Source: Halobacillus kuroshimensis DSM 18393 (GTDB taxonomy: Bacteria; Bacillota; Bacilli; Bacillales; Halobacillaceae). From it: DNA of 64,000 nucleotides. Both the position numbers and the translations under genes were made by a program. This document shows positions 1-6,451 of this stretch, piece after piece; the first letter of the stretch is position 1; each line of letters opens with the position of its first letter. The DNA is taken from NCBI RefSeq assembly GCF_000425705.1, contig NZ_AUDY01000010.1, forward strand, positions 248,001 to 312,000. The letters run 5' to 3'. The notes under the pieces were generated by a model. The model had not been told where the DNA came from. It saw only the letters and a program-made list of their open reading frames with translations, and searched no databases.

Positions 1-29
1 AAGGGTTTACTGATAGACGAAGAAAATAG

Positions 30-58
30 TTGAAATACTGGCAAAAATCTGGCATAGT
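30..58 (+). promoter_or_regulatory. Probable sigma-A promoter upstream of greA
   Basis: TTGAAA and CATAGT are separated by exactly 17 bases. It lies about 140 bases before the greA start, so the transcript would have a long leader. Assigned by match to the consensus only. Confidence 0.5.
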
Positions 59-115
59 TTTCAATAGTAGTTCTAAAATTTTATGTCCTCGGGTAAAGTA
101 TAGTAAATCTCTACA

Positions 116-140
116 ATGAGCGTACAGATGTACTGCTCAT
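116..140 (+). other. Interrupted hairpin in the greA leader
   Basis: ATGAGC pairs with GCTCAT, and inside them GTACA pairs with TGTAC, leaving one unpaired T. No U-run follows, so it is not an obvious terminator. It may be a leader RNA structure; its function is unknown. Confidence 0.3.
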
Positions 141-195
141 TTCCTATATTAAGGACATCTCATTTTTTCTTGTACTAAAGGAGTGTAGACGGACC

Positions 196-672
196 ATGGC
201 AGAAGAAAAAAGTTATTATATGACAGAAGAAGGAAAACAGAAGCTCGAAGATGAGCTTCATCACCTGAAAACAGAGCGCCGTAAAGAAGTGGTGGAACGG
301 ATTAAGATTGCCCGCGGCTTCGGCGACCTTTCCGAGAACTCGGAGTACGATGCAGCCAAGGACGAGCAGGCCTTTGTTGAAGCACGGATTACACAGGTGG
401 AAAATATGATCCGCAATGCTGTTATTATTGAGAATGACAATCAGAACCCTGATACGGTAACAATGGGTAAATCCGTAACCTTCAAGGAACTTCCTGATGG
501 AGATGAGGAAACGTATACCATTGTCGGCAGTGCAGAAGCCGATCCTTTCGAAGGGAAAATCTCCAACGATTCCCCGATGGCCCAGAGCCTGATCGGCCAC
601 GTTGTCGGTGATAAAGTGAAAGTAGCCACACCAGGTGGAGAGATTGACGTTCAAATCATTACGGTGGAATAG
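196..672 (+). CDS. greA: Transcription elongation factor GreA
   Basis: GreA binds the secondary channel of RNA polymerase and stimulates cleavage of backtracked transcripts so stalled complexes can resume. The 158 residues are the usual family length. An N-terminal helical coiled coil spans about residues 1-75, with the acidic tip motif around [14 protein letters not shown], and an FKBP-like C-terminal domain follows. An AAAGGAG ribosome-binding site lies about 10 bases before ATG. The gene is monocistronic, ending at a strong terminator just downstream. It is followed by yrrS, as in other Bacillaceae. Identity is very secure. Confidence 0.97.
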   Translation: MAEEKSYYMTEEGKQKLEDELHHLKTERRKEVVERIKIARGFGDLSENSEYDAAKDEQAFVEARITQVENMIRNAVIIENDNQNPDTVTMGKSVTFKELPDGDEETYTIVGSAEADPFEGKISNDSPMAQSLIGHVVGDKVKVATPGGEIDVQIITVE

Positions 673-676
673 AACG

Positions 677-704
677 AAAGACAGGGGATGCCCCTGTCTT
701 TTTC
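677..704 (+). terminator. Intrinsic terminator after greA
   Basis: GACAGGGG and CCCCTGTC form an 8-bp stem, extended by AAA/TTT, around a 3-base loop and followed by a T-run. Confidence 0.9.
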
Positions 705-771
705 TTCATCTGCATTTATAGACCAAAGGGGAGCTGTTATTCCCCGGGAAATAGAGAGGACCTTGGATGGA

Positions 772-800
772 TTGGTCATAACAGCCGGATATTGTATAAT
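772..800 (+). promoter_or_regulatory. Sigma-A promoter of yrrS-mtnN
   Basis: TTGGTC, a 17-base spacer and a perfect TATAAT lie 30 bases before the yrrS start. Confidence 0.75.
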
Positions 801-829
801 GTACGGCGTATTCGAAGGAGGAAATGAAC

Positions 830-1501
830 ATGGCAGATAAGCATACATCCGAGTCCCGTACCGGGCGTTTTGAAAAAAAACGTCAATGGACCAAACGACT
901 TCCGTGGCTTGCAGGAGCGGCCGGGGTATTTGCAGTGCTGTTGATTTCTTTGATGTTATTTAACGGAAATGATCAGACCGGACAAGCTCAGAATCCGGAG
1001 GAAGAACAGCAGGAGGACACTGCAAAGGATGAAACCCAGGAGGAACAAGAGAAAGAAGCTGAAAAAGAACCTGAGGAAGAAGCCGATCCTGACAAAACAA
1101 GTGTGTCCCTGGAAGGTTTTGAAGAATTGGAGCCGATTAAGGAAGAGGAAGGCCTGCAGATAGAAGAAAGTGACGATCCTAACGTTGAGAGTGTCGTAAC
1201 TAAGGACTGGCCGGTTATTCCGACAGAAATGGATACAAACGGCAGTCACAGCATTTCGTACAATGAGGGTACCCAGGACTATAAAGAGCTCCAAGAAGCT
1301 GCCAGGAGCGCTGTGAACCTTTCTGAGGACAATATTATTTACTGGTGGATTGGAAACGATGGCGGCCCGCAAAAAGCTGTAGTCACCGTTTCTGATAAGA
1401 ATAAAACCGGATATCTTCGTGTACATGTCCAATGGGTGGACAACGAAGGGTACAAACCGGTGAAGCTGGAAGTACTAAAAGAAAAAGTCGTGGAAAGATA
1501 G
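830..1501 (+). CDS. yrrS: YrrS family membrane-anchored protein (DUF1510)
   Basis: This is a single-pass membrane protein of unknown biochemical role. A basic N-terminus is followed by one hydrophobic segment (about residues 24-44), then a long Glu/Gln/Lys-rich linker (about 50-105) and a C-terminal globular domain typical of YrrS/DUF1510. The domain probably faces outside the membrane. The second ATG is preferred because GGAGG lies 8 bases before it but only 2 bases before the upstream ATG at 824. It has its own promoter and is followed 14 bases later by mtnN, so the two are probably co-transcribed. Position next to greA supports the family name; function is not known. Confidence 0.85.
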   Translation: MADKHTSESRTGRFEKKRQWTKRLPWLAGAAGVFAVLLISLMLFNGNDQTGQAQNPEEEQQEDTAKDETQEEQEKEAEKEPEEEADPDKTSVSLEGFEELEPIKEEEGLQIEESDDPNVESVVTKDWPVIPTEMDTNGSHSISYNEGTQDYKELQEAARSAVNLSEDNIIYWWIGNDGGPQKAVVTVSDKNKTGYLRVHVQWVDNEGYKPVKLEVLKEKVVER

Positions 1502-1514
1502 AAAGGACGTATGG

Positions 1515-2207
1515 ATGATGGCGATTGGAATTATTGGAGCGATGGATGAGGAAGTCGAACGCCTGCAGACAGAAATGACAGATAAAGTTGAAAAAGAAAC
1601 GGCTGGAAGCTTGTTTATCGAAGGAATGCTGCGTGGAAAAAAAGTCGTTCTCCTTAAATCAGGAATCGGCAAAGTCAACGCAGCTGTTTCGACAACCATT
1701 CTGCATGAGCAGTATGAGATTGAAAGTGTCATCAATACCGGATCCGCCGGTGGTTTCGCTGAAGACCTGGAAGTCGGAGATATTGTCGTATCCGACTTCG
1801 TCACGCATCACGATGTTGACGTAACAGCTTTCAAATACGCCTACGGCCAGGTGCCGGGTATGCCGGCGATGTATGAGGCGGACACTGTCCTGGTGGAAAA
1901 AGCGATGAAGGCGGTCGGGAGCACAAATGCCCGTGCGGCCAAAGGGATTATTGCGACCGGTGATTCCTTCATGCAGGATCCGGAGAGAGTGGCCTTGGTC
2001 AGGAGCCGCTTCCCGGAAATGATCGCTGCGGAGATGGAAGCGGCAGCAATCGCCCAGGTTTGCTACAAATACGGCACACCTTTTGTTGTGCTTCGTGCGT
2101 TATCCGACATAGCCGGGAAAGAGTCTTCGATTTCCTTTGATCAGTTTCTACCGGTTGCTGCCGAAAATGCAGCACAGATGATCATGACGATGATCGAAGC
2201 GGATTGA
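1515..2207 (+). CDS. mtnN: 5'-methylthioadenosine/S-adenosylhomocysteine nucleosidase
   Basis: Cytosolic nucleosidase that hydrolyses the glycosidic bond of methylthioadenosine and S-adenosylhomocysteine, feeding methionine salvage and relieving inhibition of methyltransferases. The N-terminus (GIIGAMDEEVE) carries the catalytic acid, and the EMEAAAIAQ and ALSDIAG segments supply the ribose-binding Glu and catalytic Asp. The 230 residues match the family. ATG 1515 or ATG 1518 could start; GAAAGGA lies 7 or 10 bases upstream, and the later one aligns better with E. coli numbering. In B. subtilis this gene sits with mccA and mccB, which are missing here. Confidence 0.95.
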   Translation: MMAIGIIGAMDEEVERLQTEMTDKVEKETAGSLFIEGMLRGKKVVLLKSGIGKVNAAVSTTILHEQYEIESVINTGSAGGFAEDLEVGDIVVSDFVTHHDVDVTAFKYAYGQVPGMPAMYEADTVLVEKAMKAVGSTNARAAKGIIATGDSFMQDPERVALVRSRFPEMIAAEMEAAAIAQVCYKYGTPFVVLRALSDIAGKESSISFDQFLPVAAENAAQMIMTMIEAD

Positions 2208-2273
2208 CAGTCATTTCCACCTTTTTTGACAACTTCTTTATGATACGATGATGGAAATCGGGAGGTGGAGGAG

Positions 2274-2501
2274 TTGTCATCCAGGGAAGCTCCAGCCGTG
2301 AAATTAAAAGACTATCGAAGATTTGTTTTAACACTTATCATTTTAAACGCTTATCTTTATGCAGGAGCGTTGATCAGTCTGTATGTGTATGAATCCCGGG
2401 CTCATTTATATATGTACCCCGTGATATCCGCTTCATCTGCGGCTGCCTTTTTCATGATTCTTAAAATGAAAAAGTGGAAACAGCAGACGCTCGAGGAATA
2501 A
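2274..2501 (+). CDS. yrhC: YrhC-like small membrane protein
   Basis: Small protein of about 75 residues with a charged N-terminus and two hydrophobic helices (roughly residues 19-41 and 48-64), ending in a basic tail. It resembles YrhC, a protein of unknown function found at the end of the mtnN-mccA-mccB operon in B. subtilis. The TTG start is preferred because the GGAGG-rich ribosome-binding site sits 5-8 bases before it; an in-frame GTG at 2265 overlaps that site. It ends just before a strong terminator. Here it directly follows mtnN, supporting the name by context. Confidence 0.75.
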   Translation: MSSREAPAVKLKDYRRFVLTLIILNAYLYAGALISLYVYESRAHLYMYPVISASSAAAFFMILKMKKWKQQTLEE

Positions 2502-2507
2502 ATACCG

Positions 2508-2545
2508 AAAAAGCTTCATTGACTATTGTCAATGAAGCTTTTTTT
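2508..2545 (+). terminator. Terminator between yrhC and sigK
   Basis: A 16-bp perfect stem with a 4-base loop and a 7-T tract. The T-tract overlaps the stop codon of the convergent sigK, so it can also serve leftward transcription. Confidence 0.92.
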
Positions 2546-3257
2546 ATGAAAGGCCTCCCTGCTTACTCTGCTTATAAAATTCATGAAAGATCTTCATTAA
2601 TGCCCTTTTTTCAATGCGGGAGACATAGCTTCTTGATATTCCAAGTTCTTTGGCAATCTCCCTCTGCGTTTTCTCCTCTGTTTGATTAAGTCCGTATCTG
2701 AAGATGATCACCTCTTTTTCCCGATCATCCAGCACATTAATAAAATCTTTGATTTTCTCAAGCTCCATGTGAAGCTGAATTTCTTCTACGATGTCCGTGA
2801 CATCCGCCTGCAGAATATCTAGGAGATTGAGTTCATTTCCTTCCTTATCGTGGCCGATCGGATCCTGAAGGGAAACATCCTTGCTCATTTTCTTCGTGGA
2901 TCTGAGGTGCATTAAAATTTCATTTTCGATACACCGGGCGGCATAGGTGGCCAGTTTTGTTCCTTTTCCTGTCGAGTAGCTTTCGATGCCCTTGATCAGT
3001 CCTATCGTGCCAATAGAGATCAAGTCCTCGAAATCTTCTTTCGTATTCTCGAACTTCTTGACGATGTGTGCCACAAGACGGAGGTTATGCTCGATCAGTT
3101 TGTTCCGTGCCTCATGACTGCCCTCGGCCATCAACTGGAGCTGCTTGGCTTCTTCTTCGGGTGAGAGGGGGTTGGGGAAGGCCTGGTTTTTAACATAGGA
3201 CATGAAAAAGAGGGACTCTTTGAAAAAATAAAGGATCGAAGCAATCAGACTGCTCAT
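2544..3257 (-). CDS. sigK: RNA polymerase sporulation sigma factor pro-sigma-K
   Basis: Late mother-cell sigma factor that directs spore coat, cortex and mother-cell lysis genes. The 237-residue protein begins with a hydrophobic pro-sequence (about residues 1-20, [12 protein letters not shown]...). Family knowledge says SpoIVFB removes this at the inner forespore-outer membrane; the S20-Y21 junction is conserved. Region 2 (about 45-120) and region 4.2 ([21 protein letters not shown]) are intact. The gene is continuous, with no skin-type insertion, so no recombination is needed. GAGGAGGT lies 7 bases before ATG. An extended palindrome in the leader may be an operator. Confidence 0.96.
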   Translation of the reverse strand: MSSLIASILYFFKESLFFMSYVKNQAFPNPLSPEEEAKQLQLMAEGSHEARNKLIEHNLRLVAHIVKKFENTKEDFEDLISIGTIGLIKGIESYSTGKGTKLATYAARCIENEILMHLRSTKKMSKDVSLQDPIGHDKEGNELNLLDILQADVTDIVEEIQLHMELEKIKDFINVLDDREKEVIIFRYGLNQTEEKTQREIAKELGISRSYVSRIEKRALMKIFHEFYKQSKQGGLS

Positions 3258-3270
3258 GGATGCACCTCCT

Positions 3271-3298
3271 CATGAATTAGGCAACTGCCTATCTCATG
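3271..3298 (-). promoter_or_regulatory. Extended palindrome in the sigK leader, GerE-like
   Basis: CATGA, TAGGCA, TGCCTA and TCATG are arranged symmetrically, each separated by 2 bases, directly upstream of the sigK ribosome-binding site. The inverted TAGGC half-sites match the TRGGY core of GerE sites, and GerE is known to repress sigK in B. subtilis. In RNA it would form a hairpin beside the Shine-Dalgarno sequence. Operator function is inferred. Confidence 0.55.
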
Positions 3299-3386
3299 TG
3301 TATGTAGAGAAAGGAGGCTCCGTGCTTGTCTGCTCCCAAAAATAAAAAGCATAACCGGGAGAAGAGGACAAATTCTTACCATAATG

Positions 3387-3433
3387 AAAACCCCATGCGG
3401 TGATGGAAATCTCTTCATCACCGCATGGGGTTT
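3387..3433 (-). terminator. Terminator of the Mrp operon
   Basis: An 18-bp perfect stem (CCCCATGCGGTGATG and its complement) with a 10-base loop, followed on the minus strand by TTTTC. It lies 40 bases downstream of the mnhG stop. Confidence 0.9.
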
Positions 3434-3471
3434 ATTGTATCAATAAATGTTTGTCGAACATTCTTCGTTAC

Positions 3472-3858
3472 TTATGAATCCTGGGCCTGGTGTTTCTTTT
3501 CCTTTTCCAGAGCTTCTGCATAATCATCCTGCACACTCTTTTCCCAAAGAGGCACGCCGGCACGGTAGGCGGCTCTTGAAATCATATGACCTGAAACAGG
3601 AGCTGTCAGAAGGACAAAGAAGATTCCAAGCAGCAGTTTCCCGCTGACAATCCCATTCTCTACATAAAGAAAGAGGAAAGCTCCGATCATAATGCCGGCC
3701 ACCCCGAGTGTAGAACTCTTTGTAGCCGCGTGAAGGCGGGTATAGACATCGGGGAACCGAAGAATCCCAATGGACCCTGAAACGAGGAAAAAGGCACCGC
3801 TCAGCAGGAATAGACAAATGACAATATCAAAGATGAAGTTAATCCACGTCCCGCTCAA
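3472..3858 (-). CDS. mnhG: Mrp-type Na+/H+ antiporter subunit G
   Basis: Small membrane subunit of the multi-subunit Mrp antiporter. Three hydrophobic helices fill most of the first 100 residues, with the family motif around LRFPDVYTRLHAATKSSTLG after helix 1, and a charged C-terminal tail follows. The gene overlaps the end of mnhF. A TTG start at 3858 is preferred because AAAAGGG lies 8 bases before it; a GTG at 3867 overlaps that site. It is the last gene of the operon, before a strong terminator. Confidence 0.93.
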   Translation of the reverse strand: MSGTWINFIFDIVICLFLLSGAFFLVSGSIGILRFPDVYTRLHAATKSSTLGVAGIMIGAFLFLYVENGIVSGKLLLGIFFVLLTAPVSGHMISRAAYRAGVPLWEKSVQDDYAEALEKEKKHQAQDS

Positions 3859-4150
3859 TAATAACACCCTTTTCTAAGAATTTCGCCAGAGCTACTGTCC
3901 CGATGAACAGGAGAATTCCAATCAGCAGCACGACGTCATTAAATTTGGTTGTCACAAGCAGGATGGCAATCAGACCTGCGAGGGCCATTAAATTAATTCC
4001 GATGGTATCAAGAGCAACGGCCCGGTCCGGGTTGGTTGGACCGAGAATCGCCCTGTAAAGAAGAAGGATGACGGATGCAGCAACCGCTACAATGGCGATG
4101 ATGGCTGAAACTTCAATCAGCGTCTGTGTCGTATCTAAAACAGTCTCCAT
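3839..4150 (-). CDS. mnhF: Mrp-type Na+/H+ antiporter subunit F
   Basis: Membrane subunit of the Mrp complex, 103 residues with three transmembrane helices. The segment RAILGPTNPDRAVALDTIG is the family signature and a conserved Asp lies in it. GGAGGTGA precedes the ATG, and the start codon touches the mnhE stop codon, so the two are translationally coupled. The N-terminus is about 10 residues longer than in B. subtilis MrpF. Confidence 0.94.
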   Translation of the reverse strand: METVLDTTQTLIEVSAIIAIVAVAASVILLLYRAILGPTNPDRAVALDTIGINLMALAGLIAILLVTTKFNDVVLLIGILLFIGTVALAKFLEKGVIIERDVD

Positions 4151-4627
4151 TTAACGCGTCACCTCCATAATTTGTTTTTCAAATGAGTTCTTAATATCAT
4201 TAATGGTTTCCTGTACGTCGGGAATATCCATGGCGTGAATATAAATCTTCGTATGATTTTCACTGACTACAACAGAGAGTGTACCAGGCGTAAGTGTAAT
4301 CAGATTGGCAAGCAGTGTAATCTCAAAATTCGTTTTCACATCAATGGGAAGAGCGAAAATCCCCGGCTGCATATCCTGCTTCGGTTTGTATACATATTTC
4401 AGTATATCCAGGTTAGACAGGACCAGCTCCCTTACAAACAGGAGGATCAGCTGGACAAACTTCCACGTCCGTTTCATGTAAAAGGAATCAGGGACGAAAC
4501 GACGTAAAAGAAACAGAAGAATAATCCCGAGAATATAGCCGACAAGGAAAGAGGTGAACGTGTAACTTTCACTCAGGAACATCCACATGATGGCGATAAT
4601 GATGTTCAGTACAATTTGTAATGGCAT
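4151..4627 (-). CDS. mnhE: Mrp-type Na+/H+ antiporter subunit E
   Basis: Membrane subunit of the Mrp complex, 158 residues, exactly the usual length. Two or three N-terminal helices precede a cytoplasmic C-terminal domain with the motif ITLTPGTLSVVVSE typical of MnhE. AAAGGAG lies before the ATG. It is 6 bases downstream of mnhD and abuts mnhF. Confidence 0.95.
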   Translation of the reverse strand: MPLQIVLNIIIAIMWMFLSESYTFTSFLVGYILGIILLFLLRRFVPDSFYMKRTWKFVQLILLFVRELVLSNLDILKYVYKPKQDMQPGIFALPIDVKTNFEITLLANLITLTPGTLSVVVSENHTKIYIHAMDIPDVQETINDIKNSFEKQIMEVTR

Positions 4628-4633
4628 CGGCTT

Positions 4634-6118
4634 CTACTCCTTTAATACAGAATCAATGTAGATTTCCGGATCCATTAAGTATTGGGCGATGGACTCCACT
4701 ACGGGGAAGAACCATTCAGCGCCAACGCCTAACAACACGGAAAGCGTTAATAGAAATACAGCCGGGTAAACCATACGGCTGCCTTTTTCTTTCCGATCCG
4801 GCCGAGGGATATCGGTCTTGTCTCCCCAGAATCCCCTGATGAAAATACGAATCATCGAGAATAGAATCAACAGACTCGAGATCAACGCCACAATGACTAT
4901 CATAACTTCTCCCTGACCAACAGCTCCCCGGATCAACTGCAGCTTGCCGATAAATCCGCTGAACGGAGGTATTCCGGCAAGAACAAGAGAAGCAAGGAAC
5001 ATCATCCAGCCGAGTACAGGATAGTGGTGGATCAAGCCTCCCATTTTTCTTAAATCCGATGTGCCAGCCACATATACCGTGGCACCGGCAAGGATGAAGA
5101 GGGCGGCTTTAATAATCATGTCATGAATAAGGTAATAAACCGTACCACTTAGAGAAACTTCAGAGAAGATTCCGATCCCCATCAGCATGAACCCGACAGC
5201 TGGAATGATGTTATACGCAACGATCAGCTTCACGTTGTGCGTTGATAAAGCGCCGATCACACCGAAGATCATTGTCAGTGCGGCAAGATAGATGAACAAG
5301 GTATGTGTCATATCCACCTCCTGATTGAACATCAGTGTGAAGGTCCGCAGGATAGAGTAGATTCCGACCTTCGTCAGCAGCGCTCCAAAGAGTGCTGAAA
5401 CGACGGCATTCGGTGCTGAATAAGGCCTTGGCAGCCAGTAGTACAGCGGGAATACGGCTGCTTTTGTAGCAAAAACGAAAAACAGCAGAATGCCAATGGT
5501 TGTTAAGATCCCCTGCTGTTCGACTTCCTGCACACGCTGGGCAATCTGCGCCATGTTGACGGTTCCCACAACAGAGTAGAGAAAGCTGATCGTTGTGACA
5601 AACAGCATAGAAGAAAACAGGTTGATTAAGACGTATTTAATCGATTCCCGAAGCTGTGCTTTTCCATTACCGAGAACGATCAATCCGTAAGAAGCCATCA
5701 ATAGAACTTCAAAGAAAACGAAGAGGTTGAATAAGTCTCCGGTAAGGAAAGCTCCACTGACCCCTGCAATCAGCAGGAAGAAAAAGCTGTAGAAATAGAA
5801 GGACTCCTCTTTTTCTGTTAAAGACTTCGGAGCAAAAAATACGGCCGCCACACCAATGATATTGGTGGTCAGAACGAGGACGGCAGCTAATAAATCACCG
5901 ACAAGAACAATTCCGAACGGTGCTTCCCAGCTACCGACCTCAAGCACGATGGTCCCCTGAGAGCGGATGGTCATAAAGACGTACCCAACCACAATCAGGT
6001 TGATGACCGCTGTAATCTGGGAAAAGGAGCGGACCAGTTTTGTTTTTTTGTGTATAAAGGCAGTTATGATTCCTGCCAAAAGCGGCAGCAGAATCGGCAG
6101 TATAGCTAAATTACTCAT
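4634..6118 (-). CDS. mnhD: Mrp-type Na+/H+ antiporter subunit D
   Basis: Large proton-translocating subunit related to NuoN/NuoM of complex I, 494 residues with about 14 transmembrane helices. Conserved charged positions are visible in the membrane helices, including a Glu in LFNLFVFFEVLLMASYG and Lys residues near FFVFATKAAVFPLYYWLP. It overlaps the end of mnhC by 8 bases and uses GAGGGG as ribosome-binding site. With MrpA it forms the ion-pathway core. In the family it supports Na+ export and pH homeostasis driven by proton motive force. Confidence 0.96.
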   Translation of the reverse strand: MSNLAILPILLPLLAGIITAFIHKKTKLVRSFSQITAVINLIVVGYVFMTIRSQGTIVLEVGSWEAPFGIVLVGDLLAAVLVLTTNIIGVAAVFFAPKSLTEKEESFYFYSFFFLLIAGVSGAFLTGDLFNLFVFFEVLLMASYGLIVLGNGKAQLRESIKYVLINLFSSMLFVTTISFLYSVVGTVNMAQIAQRVQEVEQQGILTTIGILLFFVFATKAAVFPLYYWLPRPYSAPNAVVSALFGALLTKVGIYSILRTFTLMFNQEVDMTHTLFIYLAALTMIFGVIGALSTHNVKLIVAYNIIPAVGFMLMGIGIFSEVSLSGTVYYLIHDMIIKAALFILAGATVYVAGTSDLRKMGGLIHHYPVLGWMMFLASLVLAGIPPFSGFIGKLQLIRGAVGQGEVMIVIVALISSLLILFSMIRIFIRGFWGDKTDIPRPDRKEKGSRMVYPAVFLLTLSVLLGVGAEWFFPVVESIAQYLMDPEIYIDSVLKE

Positions 6119-6449
6119 AGTCGTTACCCCTCAGTTGCTCCATATTATCCGTACCATTGATTTTAGCGGCACGATAGGCAAGGACCAGCAGAAGGCTGGT
6201 GACCCCAAAGCTGATAACAATGGACGTCAAAATCAAAGCCTGTGGGAGCGGATCTGTGTACTTCTCGATTCCTTCTGTTAGAACCGGGGGTGCCCCCCGT
6301 TTCAGCTCTCCCATTGTAAGAATGAACAGGTGGGCTCCATGGGAAATGAGCCCTGTTCCAATAATGATTCTCAGCAATTGTTTTTGAAGGAGGTTATACA
6401 CGCCGGTGGTGAATAAAATACCGGCTAATACAGCCATAATGAATTCCAT
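6111..6449 (-). CDS. mnhC: Mrp-type Na+/H+ antiporter subunit C
   Basis: NuoK-like membrane subunit of 112 residues with three helices and the family segment IIGTGLISHGAHLFILTMG. The ribosome-binding site (GGAGGATG) lies inside the end of the mnhA coding sequence, and the start is only 2 bases after the mnhA stop. In other Mrp operons mnhB would stand between these two genes; here there is no room for it. Confidence 0.95.
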   Translation of the reverse strand: MEFIMAVLAGILFTTGVYNLLQKQLLRIIIGTGLISHGAHLFILTMGELKRGAPPVLTEGIEKYTDPLPQALILTSIVISFGVTSLLLVLAYRAAKINGTDNMEQLRGNDYE

Positions 6450-6451
6450 TT

